DNA of 5,653 bases from an uncultured Eubacteriales bacterium (GCA_949286815.1 CASEEB010000189.1:1-5653), one strand, 5' to 3'. Counted from the stretch's first letter, positions 1-5,400 are shown. The notes: generated from the sequence alone by a model not told the origin. Numbers and translations: made by a program.

Positions 1-527
1 AGTTTAATTTCAAGCTGGCAGTCAAAAGGTTCTTTTTCGACATGCTCCTGTTTTACATAAACGGCGTCCACACATCCCATTTTTTTATAAAAGGCCTGTG
101 TTTCCACCGCCGAGTGAGCGGAAATATAAAGTTTTTCGGCGCCGTTTTCCTTTGCCCATTTTTTCGCCGCAAGAAAAAGATTTGCGCCTATTCCCCGCTT
201 CCGCATATCCTCGGATACGTGAATGCTTGACAGGTCAAGATACTTATGTCTGCCACCGAATAATTCTGACTCCACCGAAACAAAGCCTTTCAGAACACCG
301 TCCGAAAAAGCGCCGTATAAAAACCCTCCCGTGGCTACCGTGTTTTTCAGACAGGAAACCAATGTTTTATAATCTTCCTCAGTCCAGTCGTCAACAAAGG
401 GAGCGTTTTTTATTACCCACGTATTGTTTTCGCGTCTGCGGCATTTCGTGACAATTTGATGCCGTATAAATCCCTTAAATAATTCCCGGCATATTTCAGC
501 TTCGGTTATAGTTCTGTAATAAATCAA
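1..527 (-). CDS. GNAT-family N-acetyltransferase, C-terminus cut by window edge
   Basis: Likely a cytoplasmic acetyl-CoA-dependent N-acetyltransferase; the acceptor cannot be told from sequence. 175 codons are visible. The GNAT acetyl-CoA-binding motif A is clear: a beta-strand (YLDLSSIHV, about residues 96-104) leads into RKRGIGANLF (about 109-118), matching the R/Q-x-x-G-x-G/A pyrophosphate loop, followed by an amphipathic helix (AAKKWAKENGA). The motif B region follows with LYISAHSA and then QAFYKKMGC, the usual 'FYxKxGF'-like segment. The frame is still open at base 1, after FDCQLEIK. GNAT proteins of this kind are about 170-180 aa, so only a few residues should be missing. The start is TTG at 527: an in-frame TAA lies two codons upstream, no ATG occurs before the core motif, and GGAGGA lies 10 bases upstream. 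The lipoprotein gene ends 98 bases upstream on the same strand, so co-transcription is possible. Family assignment is firm; substrate is unknown. Confidence 0.88.
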   Translation of the reverse strand, partial: MIYYRTITEAEICRELFKGFIRHQIVTKCRRRENNTWVIKNAPFVDDWTEEDYKTLVSCLKNTVATGGFLYGAFSDGVLKGFVSVESELFGGRHKYLDLSSIHVSEDMRKRGIGANLFLAAKKWAKENGAEKLYISAHSAVETQAFYKKMGCVDAVYVKQEHVEKEPFDCQLEIK

Positions 528-537
528 GTATTAAAAA

Positions 538-543
538 TCCTCC
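538..543 (-). promoter_or_regulatory. Ribosome binding site that fixes the TTG start of the acetyltransferase
   Basis: On the minus strand GGAGGA lies 10 bases before the TTG at 527. It is the only strong Shine-Dalgarno match near the 5' end of this reading frame. An in-frame TAA lies between it and the TTG, so translation cannot begin further upstream. Confidence 0.75.
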
Positions 544-582
544 GATAATTTCGGTCAAGATATATTTTTACGGCAATTTACC

Positions 583-630
583 CTGACGCAACATATCTCG
601 CTTCTAATGTCTGTTTTTACAGCGCGTCAG
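583..630 (-). repeat. Inverted repeat spanning the lipoprotein stop codon and the downstream gap
   Basis: Perfect 7-base arms (CTGACGC at 583-589 and GCGTCAG at 624-630) flank 34 bases that include a smaller CTGT/ACAG hairpin. The upper arm contains the TGA stop of the lipoprotein gene. Read leftward, the structure is followed by GGGTAAATTGCC and not by a T-run, so it is a poor intrinsic terminator. It could protect an mRNA 3' end or cause partial attenuation before the acetyltransferase gene, but no function is shown. Confidence 0.35.
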
Positions 631-3600
631 TATTCCTGTATCGTTACGGAACCGATGAAAAATTCACAGGAGAGAATCTGATACAGTAAAAATCTGTCGG
701 TTCCGTCAGGCGGCGTCGTGTTGAAAGTCAGCTTCAGAAATCTGCCGTTTTCGGTGTCTTTCTCAACCGTATAATTCTGCTCCGCGCCGTTTTGGACTCC
801 GTTTGCCATGTTCAGAAGCACAAACGCTCCCCGCGCCCCGGAACTTGCCAGATTGCCCCTGACATCATATACCTCAAGAACAATTTTATAGCTCTTACCG
901 GGTCTCATAAGATTGTCGAGAGAGATCATATTGATGTTTTCCGTCATATAATATACGGTTTCTCCAAAACCGTGGTTTCTGAGCATTTCCGCGGTCTCCG
1001 GGTCAAGAGCTGACAATGACGCGTATGAATCGTTGCCGGTATTCAGTACATTATTTTCGGAAAAATCAAATGTATAACCCTTTTGCAGTTCTTCGTGAGA
1101 CGGAGTTTTGAAATCATCTCTGTGCTCAAATTCCTCGGGCTTTTGCGATTTCGCCGCCGTTACCGTAAAATTGCCTATATAGATATCGGCGTATTTTTTT
1201 GGAGTGTTGTTTATATAAAAAGATATACGATATTCGCCGGTATTTCCCACTGTCCAGTCTGTTTCAAAATGATACAGTCCGCTGCCCTCGAACAGGCCCT
1301 CGGCAAGAATTCTGTTGCCTGCCGTTCCGTCGAGGACCATAAGGTATATATCCGTCCCTCCGTCCGCTTGGGTCATTTCCGAGGCTATGTAAGCGTCAAT
1401 TGACAACTTATATGTTTTTCCCGGAATGTAGAAAGACGGATCGGTAAATCCGGTGAATTCACCGAGCTCCCCGCCGACATGCAGTACTGTGTCCGGAAAC
1501 TTTTGTTTATTCGCCAATATAACCTCTTTGACCTTGGCGTCGGAAATGTCGGATATTTTCACCGCTTCGGATTTGTTTCCTACCGTCACCTCATCGTTCC
1601 AGACAAATGTATGTCCTTCCCTGAGCTGTTCCTCCGACGGATTTTTATTTGAAAACAAAGATATATTGATATTTCCGATAAAAACCTCTCCGCTGCCTTT
1701 AAGTTCCATTATAATTTTGCTGTTTTCGGAATTCGCCCGGTATATTACGGACGCGCTCTGTATATTGCCGCCGGTCTTTACGACATCTTCGCCGATCAAT
1801 TGTTTTTCCGTATCACTCGCGGCATATACGGAGCCCGTGAGACCATTCGAGAAATAATCAAAGCTGATTATATATTCCTTTCCGTCGTCGTGAAAATAGT
1901 CAAGTGTTTGCTTCGACAGTCCGCACAGTTCTACGGTTAATTCGGATTGAGAGCTTGCTTTGAGCAGCTTGTCGGAGAAATTGCCGGATGATAAGATTTT
2001 GACTTTTATATCGTCGTTTTCTATTTCATTGACCGATATAATGTCGGCTCCGACGGTTTTCATTGTGTGCCAATACCAATCATATGTTACCGTGTTTTCA
2101 AAATCTTCATATGAAGGAGTGATTTCGACAGGAATAATTATATTGTCTTTGTTCTTTTCCGTAAATAAATCCTGTTCCGTATAGCTTTCGGCGACGGTAT
2201 AATTTGAGTCGGTTCTGGAGATGATTTTACAGCCGTCGTTGAATTCACAGCCCCAAAAGCCTATATTCTCTATTTTTTCCCCGATTTTTTTAAGGTACCT
2301 TGACAGTTCTCTGTTATACGCGTCTATTTCAATGGTGCCTCCGTTAAAAGTGCAGTCAATGAAGTCCACGTTTCCCGGCAGCGGTCCCTCAACTCCGCCT
2401 TCAACCATCATCCAAGTGGCAAGCATGTCGAACACCGTGTTTTCGACTCTGAGGTCACGAAGAAAACGAAAAGTTCCGGTAAATTTGCAGTTTGTAACAG
2501 TGCTGCCCGGAGCGCATGTGTTGCGGTTTGCCACAACGCAACCCTCTTTTAAATCAGGAACGTCCTGCCCGTAATCAAACACTAATTTTGTTGTGCCGTC
2601 GGGGTTTTCTTCCGCGGATCTTATTGTGACACAGCCGTAGTACTTGTTGTTTTTTATGTCATAAATATCCACAACATCGCCCTTTTGACAGTCGAACGCC
2701 AATTTCTGACCGATACTGTAATGTTCATAATTCGTCACATATACGGCGGAATCGTTTGCGATATCGGTTATGTATCCCAAAGTCCCGCTTATGTTGAATA
2801 CATCGTCGAAAATTACGTCTGTTTGGCAATTGTTCCAATGTATTCCGCCGCGGTTGTCTTTGCAGTGATATCCGTCCCTCCACGCAACCATTTTTATCTC
2901 TCTGTCGTTGTCCTGCGCGGGGGATATATCGGTATTCTCAAAGAAGATTTCAGCGCTGTTTGATTTAATCGCGAAAGTAAACGACGGAGCGGAGCATATC
3001 CTGATATTTTCAAACAAAAGCGCGTTTTGGCATCCGCCGATATAGATCATTTCGCCTATGCAGTGTCCTATACCGGGATTCGGAAGAAAAACAAGGTCGC
3101 CCACGCCGTATCCCGGAGTGCCGTTGTACTCCACCGTAACGGTTTTTTCTCCGATTTTATTCATTTCTCCCATAAACATATGCGGACGGTTCTGAATGCC
3201 TTCGTTATATTTAATGGAAAATCCGTTGACCGAGCTGAAATCAAAACTGTCGGTATAGGGATTTATGTCCGTAGTATAGGTAACAAGGCTGCCGTTTACG
3301 GATGTGACTCTTCCGACCATGTATACAGGTACGGACATATCAAAATTGCAGTTTATAATTTTTATATCCGAGCAGTCTGTCAGTACGAAATATCTTATTC
3401 CGGGCGCGCATACAAAGGTAGAGCCGTTGCCGTCCACTGTTATTTTTGAAGAATCGGATATGGCAAAGGGACTTGTAAACCCGCTGCTGTTATTTTCGGA
3501 AGAAGCGATGTAATATTTTTTGTTTTCCCCGAATTTCAGAGTAGCCTGTTCTTCTATTGCCTTGTTTACCGCGTCGGTTATAGCCGGACCGTCGTCGGTG

Positions 3601-3869
3601 ATTCCGTCGCCTTTTGCGCCGAAGTCCTCGGCATACAGAATCGTATCGGTAGCGGCTCCCGCGTCTTCTTTTAAATTTTTATCTGTTTCTTCTTCCATAT
3701 TTGTTGTCTCTCCATCTGTACTTTCTTCGCTCACTGAGGTTGATTGCGGAGTGCTGCCTGTTATATCCGGATCATCTGTTTTGTTATTACATCCGGACGC
3801 GGAAGCGAAAACTATAGCCAAAGCTATAAATATTGAAAAAATTTTTGCCGTGCTTTTTAAAATTTTCAT
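627..3869 (-). CDS. Large surface lipoprotein: GH110-like right-handed beta-helix with three C-terminal beta-sandwich-like modules
   Basis: Predicted membrane-anchored extracellular glycan-active protein of 1080 aa. Residues 1-27 form a lipoprotein signal: K-rich start, hydrophobic core IFSIFIALAIVFA, lipobox SASGC with the lipidated Cys at about 27. An S/T/E/D-rich linker runs to about 75. DFGAKGDGITDD (about 82-93) is the hallmark opening of pectate-lyase-superfamily beta-helices. The helix runs to about 560 and carries WRDGYHCKDNRGGIHWNNC and then DDVFNISG, resembling the catalytic-region motifs of GH110 alpha-1,3-galactosidases (DxxH...C.G.I...NC...DD..N.HG). Two segments (about 180-265 and 380-450) look like the beta-barrel insertions of that family. 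Three modules follow (about 585-740, 744-907, 923-1080), each opening with PS.E and closing with [FY]IG[NS]. The ATG at 3869 is preferred over an in-frame TTG at 3887, because the TTG lies about 10 bases after the inferred transcript start and has no room for a ribosome site. GH110-like activity is an inference; it could be another beta-helix glycosidase or a non-catalytic homologue. Confidence 0.8.
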   Translation of the reverse strand: MKILKSTAKIFSIFIALAIVFASASGCNNKTDDPDITGSTPQSTSVSEESTDGETTNMEEETDKNLKEDAGAATDTILYAEDFGAKGDGITDDGPAITDAVNKAIEEQATLKFGENKKYYIASSENNSSGFTSPFAISDSSKITVDGNGSTFVCAPGIRYFVLTDCSDIKIINCNFDMSVPVYMVGRVTSVNGSLVTYTTDINPYTDSFDFSSVNGFSIKYNEGIQNRPHMFMGEMNKIGEKTVTVEYNGTPGYGVGDLVFLPNPGIGHCIGEMIYIGGCQNALLFENIRICSAPSFTFAIKSNSAEIFFENTDISPAQDNDREIKMVAWRDGYHCKDNRGGIHWNNCQTDVIFDDVFNISGTLGYITDIANDSAVYVTNYEHYSIGQKLAFDCQKGDVVDIYDIKNNKYYGCVTIRSAEENPDGTTKLVFDYGQDVPDLKEGCVVANRNTCAPGSTVTNCKFTGTFRFLRDLRVENTVFDMLATWMMVEGGVEGPLPGNVDFIDCTFNGGTIEIDAYNRELSRYLKKIGEKIENIGFWGCEFNDGCKIISRTDSNYTVAESYTEQDLFTEKNKDNIIIPVEITPSYEDFENTVTYDWYWHTMKTVGADIISVNEIENDDIKVKILSSGNFSDKLLKASSQSELTVELCGLSKQTLDYFHDDGKEYIISFDYFSNGLTGSVYAASDTEKQLIGEDVVKTGGNIQSASVIYRANSENSKIIMELKGSGEVFIGNINISLFSNKNPSEEQLREGHTFVWNDEVTVGNKSEAVKISDISDAKVKEVILANKQKFPDTVLHVGGELGEFTGFTDPSFYIPGKTYKLSIDAYIASEMTQADGGTDIYLMVLDGTAGNRILAEGLFEGSGLYHFETDWTVGNTGEYRISFYINNTPKKYADIYIGNFTVTAAKSQKPEEFEHRDDFKTPSHEELQKGYTFDFSENNVLNTGNDSYASLSALDPETAEMLRNHGFGETVYYMTENINMISLDNLMRPGKSYKIVLEVYDVRGNLASSGARGAFVLLNMANGVQNGAEQNYTVEKDTENGRFLKLTFNTTPPDGTDRFLLYQILSCEFFIGSVTIQEY

Positions 3870-3878
3870 AATTATATA

Positions 3879-3885
3879 CTCTTTC
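3879..3885 (-). promoter_or_regulatory. Shine-Dalgarno site of the lipoprotein gene, supporting ATG 3869
   Basis: Minus-strand GAAAGAG lies 9 bases before the ATG at 3869. The match to the anti-Shine-Dalgarno sequence is modest, but the spacing is good. It would lie inside the coding region if the upstream TTG at 3887 were used. Confidence 0.5.
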
Positions 3886-3896
3886 AAAAATTTTTG

Positions 3897-3915
3897 TTTG
3901 TTATATTATAACAAA
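3897..3915. promoter_or_regulatory. Candidate operator: 19-nt palindrome covering the -10 box and start site
   Basis: TTTGTTATATTATAACAAA is a perfect dyad with 9-base arms around a single central T. It covers the whole -10 box and the inferred transcript start of the lipoprotein gene. A protein bound here would block RNA polymerase, as expected for a repressor operator. The regulator is unknown, and no regulator gene lies in the window. AT-rich dyads do occur by chance, but the arm length and position favour a real site. Confidence 0.55.
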
Positions 3916-3933
3916 TAATGAAAGACCTGTCAA
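3905..3933 (-). promoter_or_regulatory. Consensus SigA-type promoter of the lipoprotein gene
   Basis: The minus strand reads TTGACA (3933-3928), a 17-base spacer, then TATAAT (3910-3905). Both hexamers are perfect matches and the spacing is optimal. Transcription should start near 3898, giving a leader of about 29 bases before the ATG at 3869. Such a strong core promoter usually implies either high expression or control by a repressor; see the overlapping palindrome. Confidence 0.88.
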
Positions 3934-3949
3934 CAGAAAAACAAATAAT
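3910..3949. repeat. 10-bp direct repeat flanking the lipoprotein -35 box
   Basis: AACAAATAAT occurs at 3910-3919 and again at 3940-3949. The copies are exactly 30 bases apart, about three helical turns, and sit on either side of the -35 hexamer at 3928-3933. The promoter-proximal copy overlaps the right arm of the 19-nt palindrome. This could be a secondary regulator site or chance in AT-rich DNA. Confidence 0.35.
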
Positions 3950-3965
3950 TTTCATAAAATAAAAA

Positions 3966-3993
3966 ATCCGGTCTCACAAAATCGAGGCCGGAT
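3966..3993 (-). terminator. Intrinsic terminator for leftward transcription
   Basis: ATCCGGTCTC (3966-3975) pairs with GAGGCCGGAT (3984-3993) as a 10-bp stem with one G-U/G-T position and an 8-base loop. Read leftward it is followed by TTTTTATTTTATG, a good U-tract. In the rightward direction the tail (ATTATATTTAAG) is poorer. It sits just upstream of the lipoprotein promoter, so it would end a short transcript from the 4001-4150 region and insulate the lipoprotein gene from it. Confidence 0.75.
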
Positions 3994-4000
3994 ATTATAT

Positions 4001-4084
4001 TTAAGCAAATGAGAGAGGTGACAGTCTTCGCATACGGCGTCTGCTTCGTCTGCTTCTGCTGCAAATATAATCGAAAATCAACAT
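4001..4084 (-). CDS. Possible 27-aa arginine-rich small ORF upstream of the terminator
   Basis: Not recognised. On the minus strand ATG at 4084 opens 27 codons ending in TAA, 7 bases before the terminator stem. The peptide starts MLIFDYIC and then becomes strongly basic (SRSRRSRRRMRR), ending LSPLSFA; 9 of the 12 residues at positions 9-20 are Arg. A GGAAGGG element lies about 9 bases before the ATG and could serve as ribosome site. A weak promoter candidate lies at 4144-4170, which would give a compact transcript of roughly 180 bases. It could be a leader peptide, a nucleic-acid- or membrane-binding micropeptide, or an accidental ORF within a small RNA. The opposite strand also carries an ORF (4009-4086, 25 aa, ending KYNRKST, with five Cys) that lacks a ribosome site. 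The 9-bp duplication at 4039-4056 creates part of both reading frames. Confidence 0.35.
   Translation of the reverse strand: MLIFDYICSRSRRSRRRMRRLSPLSFA
4039..4056. repeat. Perfect 9-bp tandem duplication
   Basis: GTCTGCTTC is present twice back to back (4039-4047 and 4048-4056) and is followed by TGCTGC. Being a multiple of three, it keeps both overlapping small frames open. On the minus strand it gives alternating Arg/Ser codons, on the plus strand Val-Cys-Phe twice. Confidence 0.6.
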
Positions 4085-4143
4085 AAAAACACACCCTTCC
4101 GGTTTTATCGCCGCCGTCTTTACTTTGGTGCGGTTAAAAGAGA

Positions 4144-4170
4144 ATTTTAAATGAACTTTTTATCGCTCAA
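4144..4170 (-). promoter_or_regulatory. Weak promoter candidate for the small leftward unit
   Basis: The minus strand reads TTGAGC (4170-4165), a 15-base spacer and TAAAAT (4149-4144). The -10 is good, the -35 matches four of six, and the spacer is short. Transcription would start near 4137 and end at the 3966-3993 terminator. A better -35 (TTGACT at 4193-4188) exists but is too far from this -10. Confidence 0.3.
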
Positions 4171-4189
4171 AATTTGAAAACCTTTTGAG
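4166..4189. repeat. Inverted repeat CTCAAAA-N10-TTTTGAG
   Basis: Perfect 7-base arms lie at 4166-4172 and 4183-4189, separated by 10 bases. The left arm also belongs to a nested dyad TCAAA-A-TTTGA (4167-4177). No T-run follows on either strand, so it is not a terminator. It overlaps the -35 of the weak leftward promoter candidate and could be a regulator site. Confidence 0.35.
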
Positions 4190-4346
4190 TCAATATTATT
4201 TTGCGCAGCTTTTTAATTTTTAAAAATGTAAATTTTTTCATATGGTATTCCGGTAAAATAATAACAAAAAAGTTTATTTTTATAAAAAAATCAGCAAAAA
4301 ACGCTTGTTTATGGCTGCGATTTCATGGATTACAAGATATTGTGCC

Positions 4347-4375
4347 TTGAATTATTCCGGTATTCATGTTAAAAT
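4347..4375 (+). promoter_or_regulatory. Extended -10 SigA-type promoter of the cell-wall hydrolase gene
   Basis: TTGAAT (4347-4352), a 17-base spacer and TAAAAT (4370-4375), with TG one base before the -10 (4367-4368) as in extended -10 promoters. The inferred start is near 4382, leaving a leader of about 78 bases. A small GTTC-N5-GAAC hairpin (4401-4413) lies in that leader. The motif looks like a vegetative promoter, not a sporulation-sigma one. Confidence 0.7.
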
Positions 4376-4442
4376 ACAGTCGTGTTAAAGAACAGGGGCG
4401 GTTCAGTCAGAACAGCCGGGTTTCTGAAAGCATAATACATAT

Positions 4443-4449
4443 GGAAAGG
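4443..4449 (+). promoter_or_regulatory. Ribosome binding site supporting the TTG start at 4460
   Basis: GGAAAGG lies 10 bases before the TTG. The next in-frame ATG (4505) would remove the basic residues and half the hydrophobic core of the signal peptide and has no ribosome site, so the TTG is the better start. Confidence 0.65.
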
Positions 4450-4459
4450 TAAGAAAAAA

Positions 4460-5320
4460 TTGACAAAACAGGAAAAAAGAATATCGAAAGTTGTTATTGC
4501 CGTAATGCTCGTGGCAATGTTAGTCGGAGTTTTCTCCACAATCGGAGTTTCCGCCAAACCGGCAGGAAGCTACTACATGAATGTTTCGATCGACAACCGG
4601 GATGTGCTTGACGGACGGGTATTCAATATCAACGGAAGCACATATGTCCCGATGCTGAGATTTGCAAATACAATTTCCCGCTTTACATACTCGTACGACA
4701 GTTCATCAAAAACGCTTTATATGTGGGGTACAAACCTTGAGGTCATCGCGCGTGAAGGAGACCTTTATATCATTGCCAACGGCAGGTATTTCTATACCGG
4801 GTCTGAGGTAATGCTTTACGACGGGGAAATGTATGTTCCGATTCGCCCGCTTACCAAGGCTCTTAATTCCACTGTCGAATGGAGCAGCGAAGACAATAAA
4901 TTCTATGTATACTCGGGCGATACCACCGCTCTGAAAAACAGCAATGAAGTCTATAACCCTGACGATATTTACTGGCTCTCACGCATTATTTCGGCGGAAG
5001 CGAAAGGTGAGTCAATGAAGGGCAAAATCGCTGTCGGCAATGTAATACTCAACCGTGTTCGCTCAAAGGATTTTCCCGACACCATTTATGATGTAATATT
5101 TGACAGGAAATACGGAGTGCAGTTTACTCCCACGGCAAACGGTACCATTTACAATACTCCCACAAACGACAGTATAATCGCGGCAAAAATATGCTATGAG
5201 GGCTATTCATTGTCATCCTCGATTCTCTACTTCTTAAATCCGAAATACGCTACGTCCTCGTGGATTCAGAACAATAAAACCTATGCTTTCACAATAGGGA
5301 ACCATGCTTTTTATGAATAA
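4460..5320 (+). CDS. Secreted SleB-type cell-wall hydrolase with N-terminal copper-amine-oxidase-like module
   Basis: Predicted peptidoglycan hydrolase (SleB/CwlJ family, Hydrolase_2, lytic-transglycosylase type) of 286 aa, acting outside the membrane. Residues 1-32 are a Sec signal peptide: basic KQEKRISK, hydrophobic VVIAVMLVAMLVGVF, likely cleavage after VSA. Residues about 38-152 match the 'copper amine oxidase N-terminal' module in two half-repeats, each with the INGSTYVPM / YDGEMYVPI signature and a W or Y-rich closing strand. This module is common on Firmicute wall proteins and is not a copper enzyme. Residues about 166-286 are the SleB domain: WLSRIISAEAKGE, with E180 the likely catalytic acid by family comparison, then GNVILNRVRS, FPDTIYDVIF, QFTPTANG, LYFLNPK and the terminal IGNHAFYE. 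The domain appears complete. No SPOR, LysM or sortase signal is seen. The TTG start is supported by GGAAAGG. It has its own promoter and terminator, so it is monocistronic. Whether it acts on spore cortex or vegetative wall cannot be decided. Confidence 0.92.
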   Translation: MTKQEKRISKVVIAVMLVAMLVGVFSTIGVSAKPAGSYYMNVSIDNRDVLDGRVFNINGSTYVPMLRFANTISRFTYSYDSSSKTLYMWGTNLEVIAREGDLYIIANGRYFYTGSEVMLYDGEMYVPIRPLTKALNSTVEWSSEDNKFYVYSGDTTALKNSNEVYNPDDIYWLSRIISAEAKGESMKGKIAVGNVILNRVRSKDFPDTIYDVIFDRKYGVQFTPTANGTIYNTPTNDSIIAAKICYEGYSLSSSILYFLNPKYATSSWIQNNKTYAFTIGNHAFYE

Positions 5321-5342
5321 TAACATAAGAATAATAACATAA
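5315..5342 (+). repeat. Perfect 14-bp tandem duplication at the hydrolase stop codon
   Basis: GAATAATAACATAA occurs at 5315-5328 and again directly at 5329-5342, with a partial third copy (AATAATAC) following. The first copy includes the last Glu bases and the TAA stop. It looks like a replication-slippage duplication and does not alter the protein. Confidence 0.7.
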
Positions 5343-5360
5343 ATAATACGTAAAGCGGCA

Positions 5361-5400
5361 ATCTCCTGCGCCCATCTGGGCGGCAGGAGATATTTTAATT
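5361..5400 (+). terminator. Intrinsic terminator of the cell-wall hydrolase gene
   Basis: ATCTCCTGC (5361-5369) pairs perfectly with GCAGGAGAT (5383-5391). An inner GCCC/GGGC stem closes an ATCT loop with a single bulged G at 5382. The rightward tail ATTTTAATT is U-rich though interrupted; the leftward side lacks a T-run. It lies 40 bases after the hydrolase stop. Confidence 0.8.

Larger units (their letters stand above)
4085..4346. other. AT-rich gap with A-tracts and no supported large gene
   Basis: No credible large coding region is seen on either strand. The stretch 4200-4300 is very AT-rich, with repeated A- or T-runs (around 4211-4227, 4232-4238, 4264-4270, 4276-4290 and 4295-4301) and a perfect ATTTTTAAAAAT palindrome at 4216-4227. 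Such DNA is often curved and may act as an upstream element for one or both divergent promoters; that role is inferred only from composition. Confidence 0.5.

Noticed and set aside
98..451. Plus-strand open frame of 117 codons
   Set aside because: It lies antisense to the acetyltransferase, which has clear GNAT motifs. The plus-strand product shows no recognisable domain and is Pro/Arg/Ser-rich in the manner of an antisense shadow.
792..3513. Several plus-strand open frames of 70-140 codons inside the lipoprotein gene
   Set aside because: All are antisense to a continuous 1080-codon reading frame with a signal peptide and recognisable domains, and none has a domain of its own.
3520..3918. 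Plus-strand frame of 132 codons running through the lipoprotein start and promoter
   Set aside because: It is antisense to the S/T/E/D-rich linker and signal peptide, and its 3' part overlaps the consensus promoter; no ribosome site was seen.
4369..4557. Minus-strand frame of 62 codons over the hydrolase promoter and signal peptide
   Set aside because: It is antisense to the start of the hydrolase gene and overlaps that gene's promoter and ribosome site.
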